Assembly: GCA_964550655.1 (NCBI GenBank)
Contig: CAZKAQ010000007.1
Coordinates: forward strand, 1-64,000
DNA length: 64,000 nucleotides
From: GCA-1730015 sp964550655
GTDB lineage: Bacteria; Pseudomonadota; Gammaproteobacteria; Granulosicoccales; Granulosicoccaceae
Direction of reading: 5' to 3'
Shown: one piece after another, positions 46,466 through 54,350 of the stretch
Numbering within the stretch: position 1 is the stretch's first letter
How the letters are laid out: each line of letters opens with the position of its first letter
The notes under the pieces: model-generated
What the model saw: the letters and a program-made list of their open reading frames with translations, nothing else
What the model was told of the DNA's origin: nothing
The model's database searches: none
Program-made: the position numbers and the translations under genes

Positions 46466-46930
46466 TCATATTTTGAGATCTAGCCGGGGCTTCCAGAATG
46501 GCCGGAACAGTTCGATCTTGGGACAGCGATCCATGACCACAGTCAGGCCGGCGTCTTCTGCAAGTTTTGCGGCTCTATCATCGTACACGCCAATCTGGCC
46601 CCAGAGAACTTTTGCACCCATATCAATTGCTTCCTGTGCAATGGCATACAGCTCTTCGGAGCGGCGGAATACTTGTACCATATCGATTTGTCGATCAATC
46701 TCTGCGAGTGTTTTATAGACTTTCAGACCGCGAATTTCGGTCAGCGCCGGGTTCGGGTTAACCGGTATCATGTCGTAGCCTGTTTCATGCAGTACGCGCA
46801 ATACGCCGTAGCTAAATTTGGTTTTGTCAGCACTGGCGCCAACCATGGCAATCGTTTTTACTGAACGCAGAATCCCGGACAGATGTTCTGAATCATATTC
46901 GTAAGGGCTTTGAATCTGTGCTTCAGGCAT
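46466..46930 (-). CDS. CoA-binding domain protein (YccU-like)
   Basis: A 154-aa single-domain protein of the succinyl-CoA-synthetase-like CoA-binding Rossmann fold. Landmarks are IAMVGASADKTKFSYGVLR (about 28-46), VNPN near 58, and LWGQIGVYDD near 108. It starts on the base after the stop of the ferredoxin gene, so the two are part of the mtoX transcript. The function of this small family is not established; a CoA or acyl-CoA related role near methanethiol metabolism is inference. Confidence 0.85.
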   Translation of the reverse strand: MPEAQIQSPYEYDSEHLSGILRSVKTIAMVGASADKTKFSYGVLRVLHETGYDMIPVNPNPALTEIRGLKVYKTLAEIDRQIDMVQVFRRSEELYAIAQEAIDMGAKVLWGQIGVYDDRAAKLAEDAGLTVVMDRCPKIELFRPFWKPRLDLKI

Positions 46931-47299
46931 TTATTTCTCCCTGGGCGTAGCAATATCTGCTTTTAGCTCATGCGGCTCAAGCGGATCGAGAAAAGGGTTT
47001 CTGTAGAGTTTGTCGTGACTTTCGACGCCAATCTCCAGTGTGCAATCTGTGACAGGACGGGCCACGCAAAGCAGAATATAACCATTGTTGATCTGGCGGT
47101 TGTTCAGCGCCACTTGTTTGCGTTGATCAACCTCACCATGGGTTAGTCTGGCAGCGCAGGTTATACAACCGCCGTATTTACAGCCATAGGGCAGATCGAC
47201 GCCTTGTTTGCGCAATGTTTCGAGCAGCGGTCTGCGAGGATTGACTGTGTAGCTTGCATCGTCGCGATTTGCGATAGTAATGGTTATTGAATCCGCCAT
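46931..47299 (-). CDS. Plant-type 2Fe-2S ferredoxin
   Basis: 122 aa from the ATG at 47299, which lies one base after the mtoX stop; a longer frame would overlap mtoX. The cluster ligands are C-x4-C-x2-C in PYGCKYGGCITCAA and a distal Cys in ILLCVARP. A roughly 25-residue tail follows the domain (HDKLYRNPFLDPLEPHELK). It should carry electrons for a partner enzyme, possibly in metal or sulfur chemistry tied to the oxidase encoded upstream. Confidence 0.85.
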   Translation of the reverse strand: MADSITITIANRDDASYTVNPRRPLLETLRKQGVDLPYGCKYGGCITCAARLTHGEVDQRKQVALNNRQINNGYILLCVARPVTDCTLEIGVESHDKLYRNPFLDPLEPHELKADIATPREK

Positions 47300-47300
47300 G

Positions 47301-48659
47301 CTATAACCAGATATCACTGGTGCAATCACCACCCGGATAGCGCGTTTCGTGGCATCGACTTGGTCCGTTTGGTTCCTTGCCAAAGTTAACCATAAAATCT
47401 TTGTTTATCTTCATGCCACCATTGTCGACGTCGCAGTCGATCATCAACATTACGCCACCTTGTGTGCGAATCTCGGGATAAAACTGATTGTCCCAGGTTG
47501 AGAAGAGTGAAGTCGTAACGTAGAGTCGCTTGCCGTCCAGAGAGAGTTGATACATCTGCGGTCCGCCGGCGACTTTAACGCCATTAACTTCCGGTGCCTT
47601 ACCGAGCAGGCCGCCCATCCAGACCTGTCCGGTGAGCTTCGGATTGTGCGGGTCTGTGATGTCGTACTGTCGCATATCGCCATGCAGCCAGTTATTTAAA
47701 TACAGAAACCTGTCGTCCATTGAAACCAGTATTGCCGACATCACACCGGGAACAGGAATTGGCCACTCGGGGTGCGGTTGGTTTTCTATATCGATAATTT
47801 TTTCCCACTCCCATTGGCCTGCATCGGATTTCCAGAAGTGGATTACATTCGCGCTGAGTGCCGCACCGCAAAAACCATGGGTGCTGTCAGGGTTGTGGTG
47901 AAATTTTACTTCCAGCGGAATCAGACCGTCTTCACCCAGATACATGGTCTGTACAGGTTTGCGTTTTTCGAAATCCCAAACGTGTAGTCGACGGCCGTAT
48001 TTTAAATGCCCGACTTCTTCGAGATCGAAGCCGGGCATAAACGTATTGGGCGCTGCCCATTCTGAACTTACCATGACATTGTGGCGTGGCTGGTACCAGA
48101 AGTCATAGCTGAAGGGAATATCACCCATGGTGCTTTCCCAGCGTCCGACAATTTCAAAGTCTTTGTTTAATTGCAGGTAGCCACCCGGTGCTTCGCCTTT
48201 GGCATCACCCAGAAAAGAAATAATGATCTCGGAACCGAGACAATGCACTGTATGCGGACCGGATAAATTTGCCTTTGCTTTTATCTCAGCGCCATCGATA
48301 ACTTTGTGCAGTGTCGGTGCACGAGGGTCGGTGCCTGTATCGATAACATGAATGTTGTTTGAACGAACGCCAGGTACCAGCAGATATTTTCTCGCGATTG
48401 AGGTGTCATCGTGGCAGGAAGAGCAGGCGTTCCATCCCATATGGTGAAGTTCATCGCCGATACCCGGCATTTCAAGCCGGTGAATAACTTCGGAATAAGT
48501 CGGACTTTGCGGATCTGCATCTACTGTGGCGAGGTAATCCGGTTTCTGTATGCCTGTGCCAGTGTATATCGCGATCGTGTACAGAAGCTTTTCCGGCGGC
48601 GCTTTCATGGCCTCGGACGGGCTTGCGTAGCCTGGTCCACAGCAGGTTTTTTCCGTCAT
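47301..48659 (-). CDS. mtoX: Methanethiol oxidase (SBP56/SELENBP1 family)
   Basis: 452 aa from the ATG at 48659; a TTG 24 bases upstream is less likely. The protein follows human SELENBP1 closely as I remember it: CCGPGYASPSEAMKAP at the start, ELHHMGWNACSSC, GYDFWYQPRHNVM-type SYDFWYQPRHNVM, SSEWAAPN, FLYLNNWLHGDMRQYDI and the terminal RYPGGDCTSDIWL. The family oxidises methanethiol to H2S, formaldehyde and H2O2 using copper. No signal peptide is visible, though some bacterial MtoX are periplasmic. It heads an operon with the ferredoxin and the CoA-binding protein and is divergent from an IclR regulator. Confidence 0.88.
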   Translation of the reverse strand: MTEKTCCGPGYASPSEAMKAPPEKLLYTIAIYTGTGIQKPDYLATVDADPQSPTYSEVIHRLEMPGIGDELHHMGWNACSSCHDDTSIARKYLLVPGVRSNNIHVIDTGTDPRAPTLHKVIDGAEIKAKANLSGPHTVHCLGSEIIISFLGDAKGEAPGGYLQLNKDFEIVGRWESTMGDIPFSYDFWYQPRHNVMVSSEWAAPNTFMPGFDLEEVGHLKYGRRLHVWDFEKRKPVQTMYLGEDGLIPLEVKFHHNPDSTHGFCGAALSANVIHFWKSDAGQWEWEKIIDIENQPHPEWPIPVPGVMSAILVSMDDRFLYLNNWLHGDMRQYDITDPHNPKLTGQVWMGGLLGKAPEVNGVKVAGGPQMYQLSLDGKRLYVTTSLFSTWDNQFYPEIRTQGGVMLMIDCDVDNGGMKINKDFMVNFGKEPNGPSRCHETRYPGGDCTSDIWL

Positions 48660-48684
48660 CTGACGCTCGTTGTAATGAGTCAAA

Positions 48685-48720
48685 TATTATCGTATATTGA
48701 AACAAAGATTATCACAATAT
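48685..48720. promoter_or_regulatory. Repeat-rich control region between mtoX and iclR
   Basis: ATATTG (48694-48699) and CAATAT (48715-48720) form a perfect inverted repeat with a 15-base spacer. ATTATC also occurs twice, 22 bp apart (48686 and 48708). The region is AT-rich and lies between the divergent starts, a likely binding place for the IclR protein. Confidence 0.35.
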
Positions 48721-48783
48721 GAGAATTCAGATTATTTTTCCAGCGCCACCATCGCACGTAACGTGTTTTACTGACTAAGTCCC

Positions 48784-49572
48784 ATGCATCTGGAACGACT
48801 TACCACTATTTTAGAGATCGTCAGTCAGCTCGGTGAGGCGACGGTTGCCGATATCTGTGCCGGATCGGATTTGCCCAAGCCGACGGCGTACCGCCTGGTA
48901 CAGGATCTTGTCTCGGCAGGGTTGCTGGAACCGGTGGCTAAAGGTTGCTTTACGATTGGCAGCCGCTTAAAAAGAATTGCCCTGAACGATCAGTCTGATC
49001 ACGCCTTGCTTAAGTTGATTTCACCGGCGCTTAAAAAAGCTGCTGACCAGTATGGAGCAGCATTTTTTCTCTCCAGACTGCGTGAACATTCGGTTGAAAT
49101 TATCCATGTTGAAACTCCGGAGAACGGCATCTCTTATTTGCATCCGGGTTTAGGTAAACGTCCTTTGCACGCCTGCTCCTGCTCTAAAGTCGTAGCAGCA
49201 TTTTCACCTGAGCTGATGGCTGAACAAAAAATCAGAGGGCGTTTAAAAGCCTATACCGAGTTTACCCACACTCGATTTGAAGATCTAAAGGCGGAGCTTA
49301 AGGTTATTCGGCAACGTGGCTACGCAGAGTGTGTGGAGGAACTTGAACGCGGTATGTGTTCGGTGGCATCACCGGTAGGTCAAAATGAATTCGGCAAGAC
49401 ACTCGCTATTGGTGCGACAGGATCAGCACGCGTTTTCAGTGCTTCTTTTCGTCAACAATTAGGCAGGCAACTCGCGCAACTGGGTAACGAGCTTGCAACA
49501 GGATTCGGATGGAATGATGAGACAGATAAATTCAAGGCAAATAAAAACAATACCGTGAGCCGCGCCGGATAA
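48784..49572 (+). CDS. IclR-family transcriptional regulator
   Basis: A 262-aa protein with an N-terminal winged helix (about 1-60; LPKPTAYRLVQDLVSAGLL is the recognition part) and a C-terminal effector domain (about 75-245) with RLREHSVEIIHVE and CSVASPV landmarks of the IclR fold. It is divergent from mtoX and precedes the DmdA-like gene on the same strand. It probably responds to an organic-sulfur or acid metabolite; the ligand is not known. Confidence 0.88.
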   Translation: MHLERLTTILEIVSQLGEATVADICAGSDLPKPTAYRLVQDLVSAGLLEPVAKGCFTIGSRLKRIALNDQSDHALLKLISPALKKAADQYGAAFFLSRLREHSVEIIHVETPENGISYLHPGLGKRPLHACSCSKVVAAFSPELMAEQKIRGRLKAYTEFTHTRFEDLKAELKVIRQRGYAECVEELERGMCSVASPVGQNEFGKTLAIGATGSARVFSASFRQQLGRQLAQLGNELATGFGWNDETDKFKANKNNTVSRAG

Positions 49573-49737
49573 GTCTGTTGCAGTGACCGTTATATAAGCA
49601 AAACCCGCTGCCTGTTCGAGGTGGCATAGTACGTTACAAATTTAAGTAAATGTTAGTTTGTTTTTTGGCGTGAGCGTTTGCTTGTCCCCGATTAACAGAT
49701 AACAACTCGTTGCCTGTGGCGACTTCATTAACAACAC

Positions 49738-49755
49738 CCGCAGGACCTCCTGCGG
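49738..49755 (+). other. Hairpin in the leader of the DmdA-like gene
   Basis: Perfect 7-bp stem CCGCAGG/CCTGCGG with loop ACCT, ending 18 bases before the start codon at 49774. No T-tract follows. It may affect ribosome access or be a weak attenuator. Confidence 0.4.
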
Positions 49756-49773
49756 TTAAGAGATATTATTCAG

Positions 49774-50913
49774 ATGCAGGCAGATGACTTTGGGTTTGGC
49801 ACCCAGATCCGAAAATCCCCTTACTTTGATGCAACAGTGCGTTGGGGTGCGAGGGATTTTTCCGTATACAACCACATGTATATTCCACGTGACTTTGGTG
49901 ACCCGCAGCAAAACTTCTGGAACCTGGTAAATGATGCAATCCTCTGTGATGTAGCGGTAGAACGCCAGGTTGAAATAACCGGGCCTGATGCTGCGAAATT
50001 TGTGCAAACACTAACACCCAGAAACCTCTCACAGATGGCTGTCGGGCAGTGTAAGTACGTGCTCATTACCAATGCAGATGGTGGTTTGTTGAATGACCCC
50101 ATACTGCTTCGACTGGCGGAGAATCATTTCTGGATCTCATTGGCTGACAGTGACATCCTGCTTTGGGCACAAGGTGTTGCTGTGCATGCAGGTTATGATG
50201 TCACTATTCGGGAGCCGGATGTATCGCCGTTGCAGTTACAAGGTCCGAAGTCCGGCGAGATAATGCAGGCCTTGTTCGGTGAAAGTATCAGCGACTTACG
50301 TTACTACTGGTTGCGTGAGATAACGTTGGACGGTATTCCTCTGGTTGTCTCTCGCACCGGCTGGTCAAGTGAACTCGGCTATGAACTTTACCTGAGGGAT
50401 GGTGCACGTGGTGATGAGTTATGGGAGAAGATCATGGCTGTTGGTGAACCGCTTGGACTAAAACCCGGACACACGTCTTCAATTCGTCGTATCGAAGGTG
50501 GCATGCTGTCGTATCATGCAGATGCAGACAGCAGTACCAATCCCTATGAATTGAGGCTCGGTAGATTGGTCGATCTCGATCTGGATGCAGACTACATAGG
50601 TAAGGCTGCGCTGCAACGCATAAACGAAGAAGGTGTGAGCCGCATTCAGGTGGGCATAGTTATCGAAGGGCCGCCGTTAAAAGGACCCAATACAAAGTTC
50701 TGGACAATTCAAAACAACGGCGTTGATATCGGTCGTGTGACATCGGCTGTTTATTCGCCGCGGTTAAAACAGAACATTGCACTGGCCATGGTCTCTGCCG
50801 ACTGTGCTGCTACCGGCGCAGAAGTTGAAGTGCTTACAGGTTCCGGCACGGCAGCAGCGAAAATAGTCGATTACCCATTCTACGATCCAAAAAAACGCAT
50901 TACTTCAGGCTGA
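49774..50913 (+). CDS. DmdA-like, folate-dependent aminomethyltransferase-family demethylase
   Basis: A 379-aa protein of the GcvT fold: a folate-binding domain over about 40-280 and a C-terminal barrel over about 290-375. Landmarks fit DmdA more than GcvT: VYNHMYIPRDF, DVAVERQVEITGPDA, LLNDPILLRLAENHFWISL, EPDVSPLQLQGP and IRRIEGGMLSY. Known DmdA transfers a methyl group from DMSP to tetrahydrofolate, giving methylmercaptopropionate, whose further breakdown yields methanethiol. The neighbouring mtoX and IclR genes suit that pathway. A different methylated substrate remains possible because relatives acting on other N- or S-methyl compounds share these motifs. Confidence 0.65.
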   Translation: MQADDFGFGTQIRKSPYFDATVRWGARDFSVYNHMYIPRDFGDPQQNFWNLVNDAILCDVAVERQVEITGPDAAKFVQTLTPRNLSQMAVGQCKYVLITNADGGLLNDPILLRLAENHFWISLADSDILLWAQGVAVHAGYDVTIREPDVSPLQLQGPKSGEIMQALFGESISDLRYYWLREITLDGIPLVVSRTGWSSELGYELYLRDGARGDELWEKIMAVGEPLGLKPGHTSSIRRIEGGMLSYHADADSSTNPYELRLGRLVDLDLDADYIGKAALQRINEEGVSRIQVGIVIEGPPLKGPNTKFWTIQNNGVDIGRVTSAVYSPRLKQNIALAMVSADCAATGAEVEVLTGSGTAAAKIVDYPFYDPKKRITSG

Positions 50914-51018
50914 GGACTGTCTTATCTTTTAGAGAGAGTTATGTTCTATAAAATGTAGCGCTGCAAGAGATGGATTGGTTACAATTGCAGCCCCTTTGCC
51001 CACCGGACCACTGCCGCG

Positions 51019-51552
51019 TTGCAAACTGTTTCCACAGAACTTCTTGATATTGTCGATGACGACGATCATGTGATCGGTACAGCGACTCGTGGTGAGATTC
51101 ATCGTCAGGCGCTGAAACATCGCTCAATTCATATTATGGTTCTGGACGGTGAGGGCAGAGTGTTGCTGCAGAAACGTTCAATGCAAAAAGACCAGTTTGG
51201 CGGAATGTGGGATACCGCTTGTGCCGGCCATGTTGAGGCTGGGGAAAGTTATAGCGAGACCGCACCACGAGAACTGCAGGAGGAGCTCGGAATTACTGCG
51301 GACGCACCGTTGACAGAGTGCTTTAAAATGCCACCAACGAAAGACAATGGTCAGGAGTTCGCCATGGTCTATTCGTTAGAACATCGAGGCCCCTTTACTC
51401 CGGCTGATGACGAGATAGATGAGCTGCGATGGTATTCCTACAAAGAAGTGGACGACTGGCTCGAGAGAGTCAGTGGCCTGCATGATAAGCAAAAGGATCT
51501 TACCAGTGGTTTTATAGAGATATGGCATCGCTTTCGAGAACACTATGCATAA
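51019..51552 (+). CDS. NUDIX hydrolase
   Basis: A 177-aa protein with a perfect NUDIX box G-x5-E-x7-REL-x-EE-x-GI (GHVEAGE ... RELQEELGI, about 73-95). The surrounding sequence (VLLQKRSMQKDQFGGMWDTA) resembles isopentenyl-diphosphate-isomerase-like NUDIX proteins of the YfcD type. Only a TTG start is available at 51019, because the frame has a stop shortly upstream and no ATG or GTG, so the N-terminus is uncertain. It sits 18 bp before queA, perhaps co-transcribed. Confidence 0.8.
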   Translation: MQTVSTELLDIVDDDDHVIGTATRGEIHRQALKHRSIHIMVLDGEGRVLLQKRSMQKDQFGGMWDTACAGHVEAGESYSETAPRELQEELGITADAPLTECFKMPPTKDNGQEFAMVYSLEHRGPFTPADDEIDELRWYSYKEVDDWLERVSGLHDKQKDLTSGFIEIWHRFREHYA

Positions 51553-51570
51553 GCCCCGGGACGCTGGCTA

Positions 51571-52596
51571 ATGCAAACCAGTGACTTCGATTACGATTTG
51601 CCTGAATCGCTGATTGCGCAACACCCTCCGAAGCAAAGAAGCGGCGGTAGATTGCTGTGTGTTGGAGATGGCGAGCTTGAACATCTGCACATAGTTGATT
51701 TTCCCTCACAACTGCGTGAGGGTGATTTGCTGGTGATGAACGATACTCGTGTTTATCCCGCAAGATTGACTGGCAAAAAGTCCACCGGCGGCAAAATAGA
51801 GTTGCTGGTAGAGAACATCGTTGATGAAAATACTGCTTTGTGTCTTTGCAAGGCGAGTAAGTCACCCAAAGAAGATACACAGCTGCATTTTGAAAGTGGT
51901 GGCACTGCTGTTGTGAAAGGTCGCAACGACGACCTGTTTCAAATTGAGTTCAGCTTGAACATGCCGCTACTCGACTATTTGCAGCAACACGGGTCTTTGC
52001 CACTACCCCCCTATATTGCCAGGCCGGTGAATTGTGAAGATGTAGGTCGTTATCAAACTGTTTTCGCCACTCGCACAGGAGCAGTGGCAGCACCGACTGC
52101 AGGTTTGCATTTTGACGAGGAGTTATTGAAGCGTTGTGCCAGTAAAGGCATTGAACAGGCGTTCGTAACGCTTCATGTTGGCGCTGGAACATTTCAGCCA
52201 GTACGTGTTGATGATTTACAAAACCATTTGATGCACGCGGAGTGGCTTAGCGTCAGTGAAGAGGTATGTCAGAAAATCCGCCTTACCAGGCAGCGTGGTG
52301 GTCGTGTTGTCGCTGTAGGTACAACGGTTGTTCGGTCGCTTGAAACTGCAGCGTCGAGCGGTACATTGAAACCTTATGAAGGTGATACCCGCTTGTTTTT
52401 AAAGCCGGGTGACAAATTTAATGTAGTGGACGGATTATTAACCAACTTTCATTTACCACGCTCTACATTACTCATGTTGGTGTGTGCTTTTGGTGGTACG
52501 CAACGCTTGCTTGCTGCTTACAATGAAGCGGTAGAACATAAGTACCGCTTTTTCAGCTATGGTGATGCAATGCTGATCTGGCCTCAAAGTTCGTAA
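51571..52596 (+). CDS. queA: S-adenosylmethionine:tRNA ribosyltransferase-isomerase
   Basis: 341 aa, close to the usual length. Landmarks are the N-terminal FDYDLPESLIAQHP, the MNDTRVYPARL segment, GAVAAPTAGLHFD and LHVGAGTFQPV. The enzyme adds the cyclopentenediol moiety from SAM to preQ1 in tRNA, after Tgt has inserted preQ1. It lies 32 bp before tgt, the common gammaproteobacterial arrangement. Confidence 0.95.
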   Translation: MQTSDFDYDLPESLIAQHPPKQRSGGRLLCVGDGELEHLHIVDFPSQLREGDLLVMNDTRVYPARLTGKKSTGGKIELLVENIVDENTALCLCKASKSPKEDTQLHFESGGTAVVKGRNDDLFQIEFSLNMPLLDYLQQHGSLPLPPYIARPVNCEDVGRYQTVFATRTGAVAAPTAGLHFDEELLKRCASKGIEQAFVTLHVGAGTFQPVRVDDLQNHLMHAEWLSVSEEVCQKIRLTRQRGGRVVAVGTTVVRSLETAASSGTLKPYEGDTRLFLKPGDKFNVVDGLLTNFHLPRSTLLMLVCAFGGTQRLLAAYNEAVEHKYRFFSYGDAMLIWPQSS

Positions 52597-52628
52597 TTCG
52601 TCTTTAAAGAATAACCGGATATCTGTCT

Positions 52629-53741
52629 ATGCAGTTTGAGCTTCATTCAAAAGATGGCAACGCCAGGCGTGCCAGCATAGTAACTGCACACGGCGTGATA
52701 CAGACACCTGTATTTATGCCAGTCGGCACGTACGGTACGGTAAAAGCGCTGAGCCCTGAAGAATTATGGCAGGCGAAGTCACAGATAATTCTGGGCAATA
52801 CTTTTCATCTGATGTTACGTCCCGGCACCGGGGTCATTCAACAACACGGTGATCTGCACGACTTCATGAATTGGCAGGGCCCGATTCTGACTGACTCCGG
52901 TGGCTTTCAGGTATTCAGTCTCGCAAAGATGCGCAAGATCACTGAAGAAGGTGTTTCGTTTAACAGCCCGATAGATGGCAGCAAAGTCTGGCTTAGTCCC
53001 GAAGTCTCTATGCAGGTTCAGTATGAACTTGGCTCTGACATTGTCATGAGCTTTGATGAATGTACTGCATACCCTGCAACAGAGCAGGAAGCGCGCAGCT
53101 CTATGGAGCTTTCTATGCGCTGGGCCAAACGCGGCCGTGTTGCGCATAATGATCTCGGTAATACGAATGCCCTATTCGGTATAGTTCAGGGAGGTATGTA
53201 CACGCATCTGCGTGAGCAGTCGTCTGCTGCATTGAAAGATATTGGCTTTGACGGTTACGCCATTGGCGGACTTGCTGTTGGCGAACCCAAAGAAGAGCGT
53301 GAACGCATGCTGGAGGAATCTGTGCCTTTTCTTCCCGGGGACGCACCAAGATACCTGATGGGTGTTGGCAAGCCCGAAGATCTCATTGAAGGTGTGCGGC
53401 GAGGTGTGGATATGTTTGACTGTGTCATGCCGACCAGAAATGCCCGTAATGACACAATTTTCACCAGCCGGGGTGTACTGAAGCTGCGCAATGCACGGTT
53501 TCGAACGGACACCACACCACTCGATGATGCCTGCGATTGCTACACCTGCCAAAACTACTCGAGAGCTTATCTGCATCACTTAAGTAAGTGTGGTGAGATT
53601 CTGGGCTCGCGATTGAACACCATACACAATGTCAGATTCTACCTGCGGCTCATGGAGGATATGCGCGCCGCGATTGAAGCCCAACGGTTCGACCACTTCG
53701 CGGCAGAGTTCTATGATCTGCAATCCCGGGGATTGTCCTGA
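52629..53741 (+). CDS. tgt: Queuine/preQ1 tRNA-guanine transglycosylase
   Basis: 370 aa. The nucleophile and base-recognition aspartates are in LTDSGGFQVFSL (about 86-97) and MFDCVMPTRNARN (about 262-274). The zinc site is C-x-C-x2-C-x25-H (CDCYTC followed by the HH of YLHHLSKCG). It exchanges guanine at position 34 of GUN-anticodon tRNAs for preQ1. It is placed between queA and yajC as in E. coli. Confidence 0.96.
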   Translation: MQFELHSKDGNARRASIVTAHGVIQTPVFMPVGTYGTVKALSPEELWQAKSQIILGNTFHLMLRPGTGVIQQHGDLHDFMNWQGPILTDSGGFQVFSLAKMRKITEEGVSFNSPIDGSKVWLSPEVSMQVQYELGSDIVMSFDECTAYPATEQEARSSMELSMRWAKRGRVAHNDLGNTNALFGIVQGGMYTHLREQSSAALKDIGFDGYAIGGLAVGEPKEERERMLEESVPFLPGDAPRYLMGVGKPEDLIEGVRRGVDMFDCVMPTRNARNDTIFTSRGVLKLRNARFRTDTTPLDDACDCYTCQNYSRAYLHHLSKCGEILGSRLNTIHNVRFYLRLMEDMRAAIEAQRFDHFAAEFYDLQSRGLS

Positions 53742-53858
53742 CGGCGGTCGCTCCTGGTGACTGGTTTCCTGAGTTTTTGTTAAGACCGGACAGATGAGGA
53801 CAACAAACACCTCGCTTGTGGCATAATCCGCGGTTTGAAAAGACCCACGGAGAGTCTC

Positions 53859-54185
53859 ATGTCATTTTTCATATCAGACGCACACGCCCAGGCTGCAGGT
53901 GGCGGGCAGGGCTCGCTTATCAGTTTAATGCTGCCTTTCCTTTTGCTGCCGATTTTCTATTTTTTGATGATCCGGCCGCAGCAAAAGCGCATGAAAGAGC
54001 ATAAAGCCATGGTCGCGGCGTTAAAAAAAGGCGATGAAGTGGTAACCAATGGTGGCCTCGGCGGCACTATCACCAAGGTGAGCGACGGCTTTTTTCAGGT
54101 AAAAATTGCCGAGAACACGGAAGTCACAGTGCAACAAAATGCGATAGCTAATCTCCTGCCGAAGGGCACTTTGAAAAAAGTCTGA
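53859..54185 (+). CDS. yajC: Sec translocon accessory subunit YajC
   Basis: 108 aa from the ATG at 53859, which follows a GGAG ribosome site; an in-frame start 24 bases upstream is less likely. A single membrane helix (about 21-41) contains LLPIFYFLMIRPQQKRMKEH, which is the family hallmark around RPQQK. The cytoplasmic part has GDEVVTNGGLGGTI. It belongs to the SecDF-YajC complex that assists protein export. A terminator follows directly. Confidence 0.93.
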   Translation: MSFFISDAHAQAAGGGQGSLISLMLPFLLLPIFYFLMIRPQQKRMKEHKAMVAALKKGDEVVTNGGLGGTITKVSDGFFQVKIAENTEVTVQQNAIANLLPKGTLKKV

Positions 54186-54187
54186 GC

Positions 54188-54212
54188 GCCGGGCCTTTTA
54201 ATCCGGCTTTTT
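54188..54212 (+). terminator. Intrinsic terminator after yajC
   Basis: Stem GCCGG/CCGGC with a ten-base loop, followed by five T. It lies 3 bases after the yajC stop. It implies that secD has at least partly its own promoter in the 138 bp that follow. Confidence 0.6.
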
Positions 54213-54350
54213 GTGGCTATCTTTAGATGGCTGGCAAAATAAAAAACGCAGTAGCTTGCCCGTGTGTTTGTCATTTTAATGGCGATCAGGTGTCTGGCAA
54301 CTGCGCCCGAGCACACGTTCCCGGTGGTAATCAATCCCTTGGTTTAATTA

